A stretch of 64,000 bases of DNA, from NCBI RefSeq assembly GCF_027925025.1, contig NZ_AP027058.1, positions 1,984,001 through 2,048,000 of the forward strand, written 5' to 3'. Within the stretch, counting starts at the first letter, position 1, and the number at the start of each line of letters is the position of its first letter. Under the pieces are notes generated by a model. That model did no database searches and was not told the origin of the DNA. It was given only the letters and a program-made list of their open reading frames with translations. Made by a program: the position numbers and the translations under genes. This document shows positions 51,656-61,168 of this stretch, one piece after another. This DNA comes from Limnohabitans sp. MORI2. Lineage in GTDB: Bacteria > Pseudomonadota > Gammaproteobacteria > Burkholderiales > Burkholderiaceae_C.

Positions 51656-51963
51656 ACACCGCCACCAAAACCACCAAAGCCCTGAGCGAATGGCCCTTGT
51701 GGGAAGTTTTCGTTCGCAGCAAACAAGGCTTGGAACACAAACACTGCGGCAGCTTGCACGCCAGCGATGCCCAACACGCCCTGCAAATGGCACGCGATGT
51801 CTACACACGTCGCCAAGAAGGTGTGAGCATTTGGGTGGTGGAGTCCAACAGCATCACAGCCAGCGCCCCCGACGACAAAGGCGAATTCTTTGAACCCGCG
51901 AGTGACAAGATTTACCGTCACCCCACGTTCTACACCATCCCTGAAGAAGTGGGGCACATGTGA
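51652..51963 (+). CDS. paaB: 1,2-phenylacetyl-CoA epoxidase subunit PaaB
   Basis: A 103-residue structural subunit recognised by [20 protein letters not shown] and the [16 protein letters not shown] segment. It bridges PaaAC units in the epoxidase. Its start overlaps the paaA stop (ATGA) and its stop overlaps the paaC start (TGATG). Confidence 0.95.
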   Translation: MNTATKTTKALSEWPLWEVFVRSKQGLEHKHCGSLHASDAQHALQMARDVYTRRQEGVSIWVVESNSITASAPDDKGEFFEPASDKIYRHPTFYTIPEEVGHM

Positions 51964-52742
51964 TGGCCAACTTAGATTACGTGCTGCATTTGGCCGACAG
52001 CGCCATCGTGCTCGGGCAACGCAATGCCGAGTGGTGTGGCCACGGCCCCATCCTCGAAGAAGACATTGCCATGGCCAACAACAGCTTGGACTTGATTGGC
52101 CAAGCCCGCATGCTGTACCAGTACGCCGCCACGCTCCAAGGCGGTGATGCGACCGAAGACTCGCTGGCCTACTTTCGTGACGCGCAAGAGTTTCGCAACT
52201 ACACCCTGCTTGAGCTGCCCCATCACGGCGCGTTGGTGGGCTATGCCGTCGACAACCGTGATTACGCGGTGACGATTGTGCGCAATTTTTTGTACAGCGC
52301 GTTCATGGCCTTGGTGTGGGAAAAACTGCAAACCTCCAAAGACGAACACTTAGCCGCCATTGCAGCCAAGTCGCTCAAAGAGGTGCGCTACCACCTGCGC
52401 CACTCGCATGACTGGTTGGTGCGTTTTGGCGATGGCACTGACGAATCACACGCCCGCGCACAAGCAGCGTTGAACCACTTGATGCCCTACACCCAAGAGT
52501 TTTGGACATCGAGCGATTTTGAAAAAGCAGCGCTCGCATCAGGTGCAGGCGTGGACACAGCCCAACTCAAAGCCGACTGGGAAGCCATGGTGCGTCACAC
52601 GGTAGAAGAAGCCACGTTGCAGATGCCCTCCACCGAAGGCTTTGTGACCACAGGCAAACACGGCGGTCATTCTGAGCACTTGAGCTTTTTGCTGAGCGAG
52701 ATGCAAAGCTTGGCCCGTGCACATCCAGAAGGTGTGTGGTGA
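51963..52742 (+). CDS. paaC: 1,2-phenylacetyl-CoA epoxidase structural subunit PaaC
   Basis: A 259-residue ferritin-fold partner of PaaA. It has DYVLHLADSAIVLGQRNAEW, then GHGPILEEDIAMANNSLD and LKEVRYHLRHSHDWLVRFGD. It lacks a full diiron site and stabilises PaaA. ATG 51963 overlaps the paaB stop. Confidence 0.95.
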   Translation: MANLDYVLHLADSAIVLGQRNAEWCGHGPILEEDIAMANNSLDLIGQARMLYQYAATLQGGDATEDSLAYFRDAQEFRNYTLLELPHHGALVGYAVDNRDYAVTIVRNFLYSAFMALVWEKLQTSKDEHLAAIAAKSLKEVRYHLRHSHDWLVRFGDGTDESHARAQAALNHLMPYTQEFWTSSDFEKAALASGAGVDTAQLKADWEAMVRHTVEEATLQMPSTEGFVTTGKHGGHSEHLSFLLSEMQSLARAHPEGVW

Positions 52743-53281
52743 GCCAAGAACTCAGCGCCGACTTGCACCCCGTGGTTCACCAGGTGTGGGATGCACTGGA
52801 CGGTTTGACCGATCCAGAAATCCCTGTGGTGACGCTGCGTGAGATGGGCATCATCCGCGACGTGGAACGCGTCGCAGATGACGCGGTGGTGGTGGTCATC
52901 ACCCCTACCTACAGCGGCTGCCCCGCCATGGAGCAAATCAACGACGATGTGCGTAGCACCGTCAAGGCGCTGGGCTTGCAAGTGGAGGTGCGTACGCAAC
53001 TCGCCCCCGCTTGGACCACCGATTGGATGAGCGAAGAGGCCAAAGCCAAGCTCAAAGCCTATGGCATTGCACCGCCGAATCGGCAATGTGGTGCGCCGTC
53101 ACAACAAGTCAGCGTGGTGCATTTCATGCGCAAACCGGCGCAAGCCGAGCAAGCGGTGGAATGCCCGCATTGCGGTTCGCACCACACGGTGGAGTCTTCG
53201 CACTTTGGCTCAACCGCGTGCAAGGCGCTCTACAAGTGCCTGGATTGCCAAGAGCCTTTTGACTACTTCAAACCTTATTAA
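52739..53281 (+). CDS. paaD: Phenylacetate epoxidase maturation protein PaaD
   Basis: A 180-residue protein with an N-terminal DUF59/MIP18-like domain (ALDGLTDPEIPVVTLREMG and TPTYSGCPAMEQI). The C-terminal four-cysteine zinc/iron site is ECPHCGSHH, then CKALYKCLDC. PaaD is thought to help assemble the epoxidase iron-sulfur or diiron centres. The start is GTG at 52739, overlapping the paaC stop, with AGAAGG six bases upstream. Confidence 0.92.
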   Translation: MSQELSADLHPVVHQVWDALDGLTDPEIPVVTLREMGIIRDVERVADDAVVVVITPTYSGCPAMEQINDDVRSTVKALGLQVEVRTQLAPAWTTDWMSEEAKAKLKAYGIAPPNRQCGAPSQQVSVVHFMRKPAQAEQAVECPHCGSHHTVESSHFGSTACKALYKCLDCQEPFDYFKPY

Positions 53282-53301
53282 GTTTTCCGGAGAAATCCCC
53301 C

Positions 53302-54399
53302 ATGTCCTCCCCATCGTTTCATGCCTTAGCCATCAAGAAAGTCAGCCCTGAAGCCGCTGGCTCGGTGGCCATCACCTTTGACATTCCATCGGATGCGCGG
53401 GACAAGTTTCATTTCGAACCCGGTCAGTTTTTGACCCTGCGCGCGGACATCAACGGTCAAGACGTGCGCCGCAATTACTCGATCAGCAGCCCACGCAGCC
53501 AGTTTTTAAAACACGGCGAGCTTGAAATTGGCATTCGCCCGGTTGAAGGTGGTGTGTTCTCCAATTGGGCCGCGACCCAACTCAAAGCGGGTGACACGGT
53601 GAGAGTGATGCCCCCCGAAGGTCGCTTCACCATCCAAAAACCGCGTGCCATTCACCGCGTGGGGTTTGCGGCAGGCTCGGGCATCACGCCCATTTTGTCG
53701 ATGGCTGCGACCACACTCGAAGAGCAAACCGAATCCAAGTTCACACTGATTTACGGCAACCGTCGCATGTCGAGTGTGATGTTCAACGAAGCGCTGCAAG
53801 ACTTGAAAGACCGCTTCCCCAGTCGCTTCACCATGATTCACATCTTGTCGCAGCAAGCGCAAGAGGTGGACTTGCTACAAGGCCGCATCGATGGCGACAA
53901 GATCAAAGCCATCATCAACGCGCTACTGCCCGCCAAGAGCATGGACGAGGTGTTCATCTGCGGGCCTGAGGCCATGATTGAGATCACCGAAAAAACCTTG
54001 ATCGAATGCGGCGTGCCGGCCAACCGCGTGCACAGCGAACGCTTCACCACGTCGGCATCGCAAGCGCACAAGGTGCAAGCCGACACCGATGCGTCCAAAG
54101 TCAAACAAGCCTCAGCCAAGAGCGTGCACATGACGGTGGTGCTCGACGGCAAAGAACACGAAGTCTCGCTCAGCCCCGACGAGCATGTGCTCGATGCTGC
54201 ACTGAATGCAGGGCTTGATTTGCCGTTCTCTTGCAAGGCTGGTGTGTGCAGCACCTGCCGCTGCAAGGTGACACACGGCGAGGTGACCATGGACAAAAAC
54301 TTCACCCTCGAAGCCGACGAAGTGGGCCAAGGTTTTGCACTGAGCTGCCAAGCCCGTGCGGCCACGCAAAAACTGGTCATCAGCTTCGACCACCGTTAA
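53302..54399 (+). CDS. paaE: 1,2-phenylacetyl-CoA epoxidase reductase PaaE
   Basis: A 365-residue electron-transfer subunit. It has an FAD-binding barrel (RRNYSISSPRS), an NADPH-binding domain (GFAAGSGITPILSMA, YGNRRMSSVMF and CGPEAMIE), and a C-terminal plant-type 2Fe-2S domain (CKAGVCSTCRCKV plus a last cysteine in LSCQ). It passes electrons from NADPH to the PaaAC diiron centre. CCGGAGAAA precedes ATG 53302. Last of the five epoxidase genes. Confidence 0.95.
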   Translation: MSSPSFHALAIKKVSPEAAGSVAITFDIPSDARDKFHFEPGQFLTLRADINGQDVRRNYSISSPRSQFLKHGELEIGIRPVEGGVFSNWAATQLKAGDTVRVMPPEGRFTIQKPRAIHRVGFAAGSGITPILSMAATTLEEQTESKFTLIYGNRRMSSVMFNEALQDLKDRFPSRFTMIHILSQQAQEVDLLQGRIDGDKIKAIINALLPAKSMDEVFICGPEAMIEITEKTLIECGVPANRVHSERFTTSASQAHKVQADTDASKVKQASAKSVHMTVVLDGKEHEVSLSPDEHVLDAALNAGLDLPFSCKAGVCSTCRCKVTHGEVTMDKNFTLEADEVGQGFALSCQARAATQKLVISFDHR

Positions 54400-54417
54400 A
54401 ACTCTGCCCCACCCTGC

Positions 54418-55653
54418 ATGCCTCACACCGCCACCGATGAGAGCCTGATCGATTCACCGCAGGCAGCAATACGCCTGTTGGTGACGCTGGGCTTGGTCAT
54501 CTTGGGCAACAGCAGCATGTACGTGGTGTCGGTGGTGTTGCCGGCGGTGCAAACTGAGTTTGGCATTGGTCGCGGTGAAGCATCGTTGCCCTACACGCTC
54601 ATGATGGTGTGTTTAGGGTTGGGTGGTATTTGGACTGGTCGCTTGGCCGACCGCTATGGCCTGCCCCCCGTGTTGTGGTGCGGAGCTCTGGCGGTTTTCA
54701 CGGGGTTCGCGCTGGCCTCGCAAGCGGCCAATATTTGGATATTTGGACTGGCCCATGGCATCTTGGGACTGATTGGCAGCTCATCCACTTTTGCGCCGTT
54801 AATGGCCGACACCGCCCTGTGGTGGCAAAAACGACGCGGCATTGCGGTGGCCATTTGCGCGTGTGGCAACTACATTGCAGGCGCCATTTGGCCACCCTTG
54901 GTGCAACACGGCATCACCACCATCGGGTGGCGCCCCACCTACCTCTTGCTAGGCTCTGTGTGTGGCGTGGGCATGCTGCTGCTGTCACTCAAGATGCGCG
55001 CCAAACCGCCCATCCCCAAAGTGTCTGTGGCCTCCAGTTCGACACTGCACAACGATGGTTCGCGTCCGTTTGGCTTGAAGGCCTCACACGCCCAGTTCAT
55101 GTTGTGTGTGGCGGGTGTGGCGTGCTGCGTCGCCATGGCCATGCCGCAAGTGCACATCGTCGCCTATTGCACCGACTTGGGTTACGGGGCCGCACGGGGC
55201 GCTGAAATGTTGTCGCTCATGCTCAGCTGCGGCATTGTGAGCCGTTTGGTCTCGGGCATGATTTGCGATCGCATTGGTGGCATTCGCACTTTGCTGCTGG
55301 GTTCGATGTTGCAAGGCGTGGCGTTGGTCGCCTTCTTGCCGTTTGATGGTTTGGTGCCGTTGTATGTGATCTCTGCCGTGTTTGGCCTTTTTCAAGGGGG
55401 CATCGTCCCCTCTTACGCCATCATCGTGCGTGAGCATTTTTCGCCCCAGCAAGTGGGCGAACGCGTGGGCAGTGTCATCATGGCCACGCTGTTGGGTATG
55501 GCCTTGGGCGGTTGGATGTCGGGTTGGATTTTTGACCTCACCGGCAGCTACAAGGCCGCGTTTCTCAACGGCATTGCTTGGAACTTGCTCAATGTCTCCA
55601 TCAGCGTTTGGTTGTTTTCACGCTTGAAAAAAGCACACGCTGTGCCCCATTGA
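54418..55653 (+). CDS. MFS transporter (monocarboxylate/oxalate-formate-like)
   Basis: A 411-residue twelve-helix major facilitator. The helix 2-3 motif is GRLADRYGLPPVLWCGAL, and ASLPYTLMMVCLGLGG and GGIVPSYAIIVREHF fit the monocarboxylate/OFA-type branch. It lies 18 bases after paaE and 7 bases before the dehydrogenase. Context suggests a second carrier for phenylacetate, a precursor, or a waste product; the substrate is not visible in the sequence. Confidence 0.82.
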   Translation: MPHTATDESLIDSPQAAIRLLVTLGLVILGNSSMYVVSVVLPAVQTEFGIGRGEASLPYTLMMVCLGLGGIWTGRLADRYGLPPVLWCGALAVFTGFALASQAANIWIFGLAHGILGLIGSSSTFAPLMADTALWWQKRRGIAVAICACGNYIAGAIWPPLVQHGITTIGWRPTYLLLGSVCGVGMLLLSLKMRAKPPIPKVSVASSSTLHNDGSRPFGLKASHAQFMLCVAGVACCVAMAMPQVHIVAYCTDLGYGAARGAEMLSLMLSCGIVSRLVSGMICDRIGGIRTLLLGSMLQGVALVAFLPFDGLVPLYVISAVFGLFQGGIVPSYAIIVREHFSPQQVGERVGSVIMATLLGMALGGWMSGWIFDLTGSYKAAFLNGIAWNLLNVSISVWLFSRLKKAHAVPH

Positions 55654-55660
55654 ATTTCAC

Positions 55661-56719
55661 ATGCCATTTCCCTCTCGTGGCTACGCCGCCTTATCCAGCA
55701 CCAGCCCCTTAAGCTTGTTTCACTTCGTGCGGCGTGACCCTCGCGCTGACGACGTGGTGATTGAAATTCTTTACTGCGGCATTTGTCACTCCGACTTGCA
55801 CAACGTCCGCAACGACTGGGGCTATTCCAAATACCCCATGGTGCCCGGCCATGAAATCGTGGGGCGCGTCATCCAAATAGGCGCAAGCGTCACGAAGTTC
55901 AAAGTCGATGACGCCGTGGGTGTGGGGTGCTTGGTTGATTCTTGCCGCACATGCCAGCCTTGCCAAAAAGGGGATGAACAGTTTTGCGTGAAGCAACCCA
56001 CGTATGGCTACGGCAGCTTGGATCGTCATGATGGACAAGCGACACAAGGTGGTTTCTCGGATGTGATCGTGGTGTCGCAAGACTTTGTGCTGCGCATCCC
56101 GAATGGCCTTGAACTCAGTCGCGCCGCACCCCTGCTGTGTGCAGGCATCACCACATGGTCACCACTCAAGCGCGCTCACATCACCAAGGGCAGCCAAGTG
56201 GCGGTGGTTGGTTTGGGTGGTTTAGGCCACATGGCCGTTAAGTTGGCCAAAGGCTTGGGGGCAGAGGTGACACTCATCACCCGCTCGCATGACAAAGCTG
56301 AAGCAGCCCAGGCATTGGGCATTGACCATGTGGCTTTGTCGGGCGACAAGAAAAGCATGTCTGCTCTCAGAGGCAGGTTCGATCTCATCCTTGACACCAT
56401 TCCTCAAGCGCACGACGTCAACCCGTACATGGGCTTGCTCACGCACGGTGGCAAGTTGGTTTTGGTGGGCTACTTTGGGCCACTTGAGCCGCCACTCAAC
56501 ACCTCGCCGTTGATTTTTGGCCAACGCTCGCTTGAAGGCTCACTCATTGGCGGCATTGCCGAAACGCAAGCGATGCTTGATTTTTGTGCCGAGCACCACA
56601 TCTCGGCAGACATTGAGTTGATGCCCGTGCAAGACATCAACACCGCCTTTGAGCGCATGGAGCGAAGTGATGTGAAGTACCGATTTGTGATTGACCTTCA
56701 AACACTTGCGTCTCTCTAA
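55661..56719 (+). CDS. Zinc-dependent alcohol dehydrogenase (YahK/cinnamyl-type)
   Basis: A 352-residue medium-chain dehydrogenase. Catalytic zinc residues are C42 in CGICHSDLH and H64-E65 in PGHEIVG. The structural zinc cysteines are C95, C98, C101 and C109. The cofactor fold is VVGLGGLGHMAVKLAKGLGA with an ITRS end, favouring NADP. YahK/CAD relatives reduce aromatic and aliphatic aldehydes. Near paa genes it may interconvert 2-phenylethanol and phenylacetaldehyde or detoxify the ring-opened aldehyde; this is inference. Confidence 0.87.
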   Translation: MPFPSRGYAALSSTSPLSLFHFVRRDPRADDVVIEILYCGICHSDLHNVRNDWGYSKYPMVPGHEIVGRVIQIGASVTKFKVDDAVGVGCLVDSCRTCQPCQKGDEQFCVKQPTYGYGSLDRHDGQATQGGFSDVIVVSQDFVLRIPNGLELSRAAPLLCAGITTWSPLKRAHITKGSQVAVVGLGGLGHMAVKLAKGLGAEVTLITRSHDKAEAAQALGIDHVALSGDKKSMSALRGRFDLILDTIPQAHDVNPYMGLLTHGGKLVLVGYFGPLEPPLNTSPLIFGQRSLEGSLIGGIAETQAMLDFCAEHHISADIELMPVQDINTAFERMERSDVKYRFVIDLQTLASL

Positions 56720-56752
56720 TCACTCAACAACGGCTCTGTAAAATCAAATGCA

Positions 56753-57718
56753 ATGAGTCAATGTTCCATCAAACCTGTTCAAGATCTCTTGGACAAATTT
56801 CGCGAAAGAAATCGAGTCAAAGCTGGCTCGTTGATCATTTCGGTTTTTGGCGATGCCGTTTTGCCCCGTGGTGGCGAAATCTGGCTGGGTGGGTTGATCA
56901 ACTTGCTCGCCCCACTTGATCTCAATGAGCGGCTCATTCGAACCACTGTGTTTCGTTTGGTCAAAGACGAGTGGCTCACCACGCAAACCCAAGGCCGTCG
57001 CACCGACTACAAACTGTCGGCCAGCGGGTGGCGACGGTTTGAAGAAGCCTCGAAACAAATTTACGCCTCCAACGCACCCCACTGGGACCACCGTTGGCGC
57101 CTCGTCATGTTGGTGGCGGAATTGCCGCCTAAGGTGCGTGAGCAATTGCGCCGCGCGTTTTATTGGCAAGGGTTTGGTGAACTCAACGCTAACTGTTTTG
57201 TGCACCCCAGCGCCGACTTGGCAGCAGCCTTTGATGCGCTGCGTGTCGACGGCATGGCCGATGTCCTGCCTCAACTCATGCCGCTCGTGGCCGTGAACCC
57301 ACGTCTAGGCCAATCAGCCAATGATGCTGACATTGTTCGCTCAGCCTGGGACTTGGCGCATTTGAGTGAGGACTATGTTGCGTTTGTCAAAACCTACAAA
57401 GGCATCTTGGACGCGTTGCAAAAAGCTAAGAAGCCGAGCATTGATGAAGAAAGCGCATTCCTCACACGCACGCTGTTGATCCACGATTACCGACGTTTGC
57501 TCTTACGCGACCCTGAGCTGCCAGAAGTGCTGTTGCCGGCCAAATGGCCAGGTCAAACTGCGCGCATGCTCACCAAAGAGCTCTACCGCCGTTTGCTTGC
57601 GCCCTCTGAAAGCCATCTGAACAAACACTTGATACTGGCCAACGGTGAAGCGCCTGCAGCTTCTGATTTGGTGCTGCGCCGATTTGAATGCGACCCACTG
57701 TCTGCGGACGCACTTTGA
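56753..57718 (+). CDS. paaX: Phenylacetic acid degradation repressor PaaX
   Basis: A 321-residue GntR-like repressor of the PaaX family. The N-terminal winged helix (VKAGSLIISVFGDAVLPRGG, then RTTVFRLVKDEWL and GRRTDYKL) is followed by the PaaX central domain (WDHRWRLVMLVAELP) and a C-terminal domain with FLTRTLLIHDYRRLLLRDP. Known PaaX proteins are released from DNA by phenylacetyl-CoA, the PaaK product. It starts 33 bases after the dehydrogenase gene and ends five bases before recD. Confidence 0.93.
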   Translation: MSQCSIKPVQDLLDKFRERNRVKAGSLIISVFGDAVLPRGGEIWLGGLINLLAPLDLNERLIRTTVFRLVKDEWLTTQTQGRRTDYKLSASGWRRFEEASKQIYASNAPHWDHRWRLVMLVAELPPKVREQLRRAFYWQGFGELNANCFVHPSADLAAAFDALRVDGMADVLPQLMPLVAVNPRLGQSANDADIVRSAWDLAHLSEDYVAFVKTYKGILDALQKAKKPSIDEESAFLTRTLLIHDYRRLLLRDPELPEVLLPAKWPGQTARMLTKELYRRLLAPSESHLNKHLILANGEAPAASDLVLRRFECDPLSADAL

Positions 57719-57723
57719 ACTCA

Positions 57724-59529
57724 ATGCAAGCCTTATCCCCGCTCCTCCAAGCATCTTGGGCGCAAGCCGCACCCTTAACAGGTTTAGACAAATCACTAGC
57801 CAACTTGCTTCAAAGCAAGCAACCCAGCGATGACCCACGCCACCTGTGGCTAGCAGCCCTCACCAGCCACCAATGGGGACGCGGCCATGCGTGCCTTGAT
57901 CTGACCACCTTGCAAACTCAAGCCACTGCATTGCTGGGCTGGAGCGACGAACAAGCTGCTGCTCTTCCCGCAGACCTGCACCTTGCCGCCAACACATTGC
58001 CGTGGACGCATGGCGACGCCAGCCCCTTGGTGCTGGCCGAAGACAAAGACGGCACACGTTTGTATTTACGCCGCGCTTGGACCGCTGAACAAAACATCCG
58101 TCACAACATCGCGCAGCGTTTGGCTCTACCCTGCGACGTGCCTGCCGATTTGCAACAACGCTTGGATGCGTTGTTCACACCAGCCAGCGATCGCGAGCCC
58201 GACATGCAACGCCTCGCCTGCGAGGTAGCCGCGCAAAATCGCATCACGCTCATCACGGGTGGCCCCGGCACGGGCAAAACCACCACGGTGGTGAAACTGC
58301 TGTCGCTTTTAGTGGGCACGTCTTCAAGAGAATTGCAAATTCACCTCGCTGCGCCCACGGGCAAAGCGGCGGCGCGTTTGACCGAGTCCATCAGCAACGC
58401 GCTCGCCCACATGCCCGCCGATGTGCAAGCGCGCATTCCCACGCAAGCGCAAACGCTGCACCGTTTGTTGCAAACGAATAGCAAAGCGGCACAGGTGCAC
58501 CAGCTCGCCACCGATGTGGTGGTGGTCGACGAAGCGTCGATGATTGACTTAGAGATGATGGCCCGCTTGCTGCAAGCCGTGCCACCCACCGCACGCTTGA
58601 TCTTGCTGGGCGACAAAGACCAGCTGGCGTCGGTGGAAGCTGGTGCGGTGATGTCGCAGCTGTGCACGGGCAGTTTGCTCAAAGCGCAAACCGTGACGCT
58701 CATTCACAGCCACCGCTTTGATGCCAAGAGTGGCATTGGCCAATGGGCACGCACCGTGAACGCGGACGCGGCTGACAACACGCCCGCCCTCAAAACGCTG
58801 TGGAACGCCGCGCCCGATTGGCTGGCGACATTGCCTTTGCAACAAACCATTGACGGAGACACACCCGAACCCGATGTGACACGCCTGCAACTGACCAGCG
58901 CCAGCGACCCCAAGCTGGCCGTGGGCCTGCGCTACGGATGGCGCAACTGGCTGGCTTTGCTAGACGCACACCGCCCCAGCAAAACAGCGCCAGCTGCACC
59001 GTGCAGCGATGCACAAGCCGTTGAGCTGCTCAAAGCCTTCACCGAATTTTGTGTGTTGTGCGCCATTCGCGAAGGCCCGCTGGGTGTGGTGCAGCTCAAC
59101 GCGCAAGTCGAGCACGCACTGGGCTTGGGCCAAAGCGCTTGGTATGCCGGCCGCCCCGTGATGGTCACACGCAACGACTACGCGCTCGACCTGATGAACG
59201 GCGATATTGGTCTGTGCCTGCCCGGGCCGGACGGTGCGCTACGCGTGGCCTTCCCTGCGGTGAATGGCGGCGTGCGTTGGGTCATGCCATCGCGCTTGGA
59301 CAGTGTGGAAACCGTGTTTGCCATGACGGTGCACAAATCGCAGGGTTCAGAGTTCACGCATGTGTTGCTGGTGATACCCGCGCAAGAGTCGCCCGTGCTC
59401 ACACGCGAGCTGGTGTACACCGGTCTGACGCGCGCGCGCCAGCGCCTCACAATGTGGGCCCCACAACTGGGTGTGCTGTGGAACGGCTGTGCGCAACGCG
59501 TGTTGCGCAGCGGTGGTTTGGGCGACTGA
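57724..59529 (+). CDS. recD: Exodeoxyribonuclease V subunit alpha, RecD
   Basis: A 601-residue SF1B 5'-3' helicase. Walker A is GGPGTGKTT (179-187), motif Ia LAAPTGKAAARL, motif II VVVDEASMIDLEM, motif III LLGDKDQLASVEAG, and the late motifs VFAMTVHKSQGSEF and VYTGLTRARQRL. It is about 19 kb from recBC, behind paaX with five bases between, so it may share the paa transcript. ATG 57724 is preferred; the in-frame start at 57688 overlaps paaX. The Zorya-like module begins 57 bases downstream. Confidence 0.93.
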   Translation: MQALSPLLQASWAQAAPLTGLDKSLANLLQSKQPSDDPRHLWLAALTSHQWGRGHACLDLTTLQTQATALLGWSDEQAAALPADLHLAANTLPWTHGDASPLVLAEDKDGTRLYLRRAWTAEQNIRHNIAQRLALPCDVPADLQQRLDALFTPASDREPDMQRLACEVAAQNRITLITGGPGTGKTTTVVKLLSLLVGTSSRELQIHLAAPTGKAAARLTESISNALAHMPADVQARIPTQAQTLHRLLQTNSKAAQVHQLATDVVVVDEASMIDLEMMARLLQAVPPTARLILLGDKDQLASVEAGAVMSQLCTGSLLKAQTVTLIHSHRFDAKSGIGQWARTVNADAADNTPALKTLWNAAPDWLATLPLQQTIDGDTPEPDVTRLQLTSASDPKLAVGLRYGWRNWLALLDAHRPSKTAPAAPCSDAQAVELLKAFTEFCVLCAIREGPLGVVQLNAQVEHALGLGQSAWYAGRPVMVTRNDYALDLMNGDIGLCLPGPDGALRVAFPAVNGGVRWVMPSRLDSVETVFAMTVHKSQGSEFTHVLLVIPAQESPVLTRELVYTGLTRARQRLTMWAPQLGVLWNGCAQRVLRSGGLGD

Positions 59530-59586
59530 ACAACAGCTGCAGTCACACTTGGTAAGTAGCGCCTCAGACTTGTTCACAATAGAGCC

Positions 59587-61137
59587 ATGCTTATGAATCA
59601 ATACCTCGCCCAACTCGAACAGTTGGCTGTCCCACTGGCCATCGCGGCCGTGATTTTTGTGTTCTCGCTCATCAGCTTCGGCGTGTGGGCTTCGCGCATT
59701 CGCCGCGTGCGTGCGGAGGTCGTAGCACTCGATGCCCGCCTAGGCGCACACAAGGGCAGCAGCCGCGAAGCGTTGGCGTTGGCCGAAAGCAAAACCACCG
59801 ACGACGAGCTGAAGTTTTTGTTGCGCGAAACCGAGGCGGGCCTGATTGACCTGCCCACGCAACACAGTGTGAGCCAAGGCCCACGCAGTAGTTATAGCTT
59901 TCGCAGCCACGCCGACACTTGGACGGTGCGCAGCGTGCTCGGTGGCCGCATGAACTTGGCCTTGTTCGAGACCATGCCCAATTTGCTGATTGGTTTTGGC
60001 TTGATGTGCACCTTCATCTTCTTGGCGGTGGCCTTGCAACAAGCAGGCTTGGCGCTCAATGCACTGGATGTATCAGCGCGTCAACAAGACCAAGCCTTGC
60101 AGTCGCTCATTGCCACAGCAGGCGGTAAGTTCATCACCTCCATCGCGGGTTTGTTGTGTTCACTGGTGTGGAACTGGCGCGCCAAAGTGGCGCTGGAAAA
60201 CTTGCAGTCGAGCATCGACACGCTGTGCCACACGTTGCGCAGCAAAGTGCCCGACAACGCAGCCGAAGCCAGCGTGCGGATGCAGCTGGCTTTGTTCCAA
60301 GACATCTTGGACGAGAACCGTTCACAGGTCAGCCAACTGCGCCGCTTTGAAGGCGACTTTGCCAATGCGATTGGCGATGCGCTGTCGCGCAATATGCAGC
60401 CCGCGTTTGACAAGTTGGCGCAACTGGCCGACAGCATTCAAACCTCCAGCCAAAGCTTTGGCAACGCCGGCAGCCAAGCGGCGGTGGAGCTGAGCAAAGC
60501 GGGCGAGACCTTGACCCAAGGCATCTCCAGCGGCCTCGCCTCGTTTGGCGATGCAGTGGGCACCTTGTCGCAAACCATTCAAGCCACGCGCGCCACCATC
60601 ACCGAGCTCGACGCCTCGCTGGCCCGCGCCAGCGCCATGGGCCAAACCGGCACGCAACACCTCGAAACCCTGCTGGGCAACTTGGGGCAAACCGTGCAAA
60701 CGGTGCAAGGCGCCATGTCGGGCTTGCAAGGCACGGTCGAGCGCATTGACCAAACGGCAGAGAAGTTCAAAGACAGCGCCAGCGCCATCGAAGGCGCGGT
60801 GGGCTTGCAACGTGCGGCGGCCACTGACTTCAAAGAAGCTTTGATTCCGATGAACCAAGCCCTCGGCCAAACCGTGGACACGCTCAAACAAAGCGCGGTG
60901 ACCGCCGAAGAAGCGCTGGGCCATGTGCGCACGCATTTGCAAGATGCACAAAAAGCGCTCAACGGCACGGTAGATGCACTCACCAAAGGCGTGTCGGGCT
61001 ACAGCACACAGATTGCCGACTTGCATACCAAGATGGACCAGCACTTGGCCAGCGCGGTCAACCAACTCAGCGGCAGCATCACCAACCTGGAAGAAGTGTT
61101 GGACGAGTTCATCGACGCTTTGCCACCCAAGGCATAA
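59587..61137 (+). CDS. ZorA-like MotA/TolQ/ExbB proton-channel protein
   Basis: A 516-residue inner-membrane protein. Helix 1 is at about 14-35. After a cytoplasmic loop, helices 2 and 3 lie at about 130-152 and 180-197, with GLMCTFIFLAVALQQ and TAGGKFITSIAGLLCSLVW resembling the MotA/TolQ/ExbB pore. The remaining 315 residues are a long predicted coiled-coil tail with repeated T/S-Q-T-V and LGQTV-like heptads, as in ZorA, where a long cytoplasmic tail extends from a five-subunit motor. The following gene is a matching ZorB-like stator partner. A generic ExbB/MotA-type motor with another role is the alternative. Confidence 0.78.
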   Translation: MLMNQYLAQLEQLAVPLAIAAVIFVFSLISFGVWASRIRRVRAEVVALDARLGAHKGSSREALALAESKTTDDELKFLLRETEAGLIDLPTQHSVSQGPRSSYSFRSHADTWTVRSVLGGRMNLALFETMPNLLIGFGLMCTFIFLAVALQQAGLALNALDVSARQQDQALQSLIATAGGKFITSIAGLLCSLVWNWRAKVALENLQSSIDTLCHTLRSKVPDNAAEASVRMQLALFQDILDENRSQVSQLRRFEGDFANAIGDALSRNMQPAFDKLAQLADSIQTSSQSFGNAGSQAAVELSKAGETLTQGISSGLASFGDAVGTLSQTIQATRATITELDASLARASAMGQTGTQHLETLLGNLGQTVQTVQGAMSGLQGTVERIDQTAEKFKDSASAIEGAVGLQRAAATDFKEALIPMNQALGQTVDTLKQSAVTAEEALGHVRTHLQDAQKALNGTVDALTKGVSGYSTQIADLHTKMDQHLASAVNQLSGSITNLEEVLDEFIDALPPKA

Positions 61138-61168
61138 CGCCTAAAAGTCAAAGCTAAACGCGTAACAC

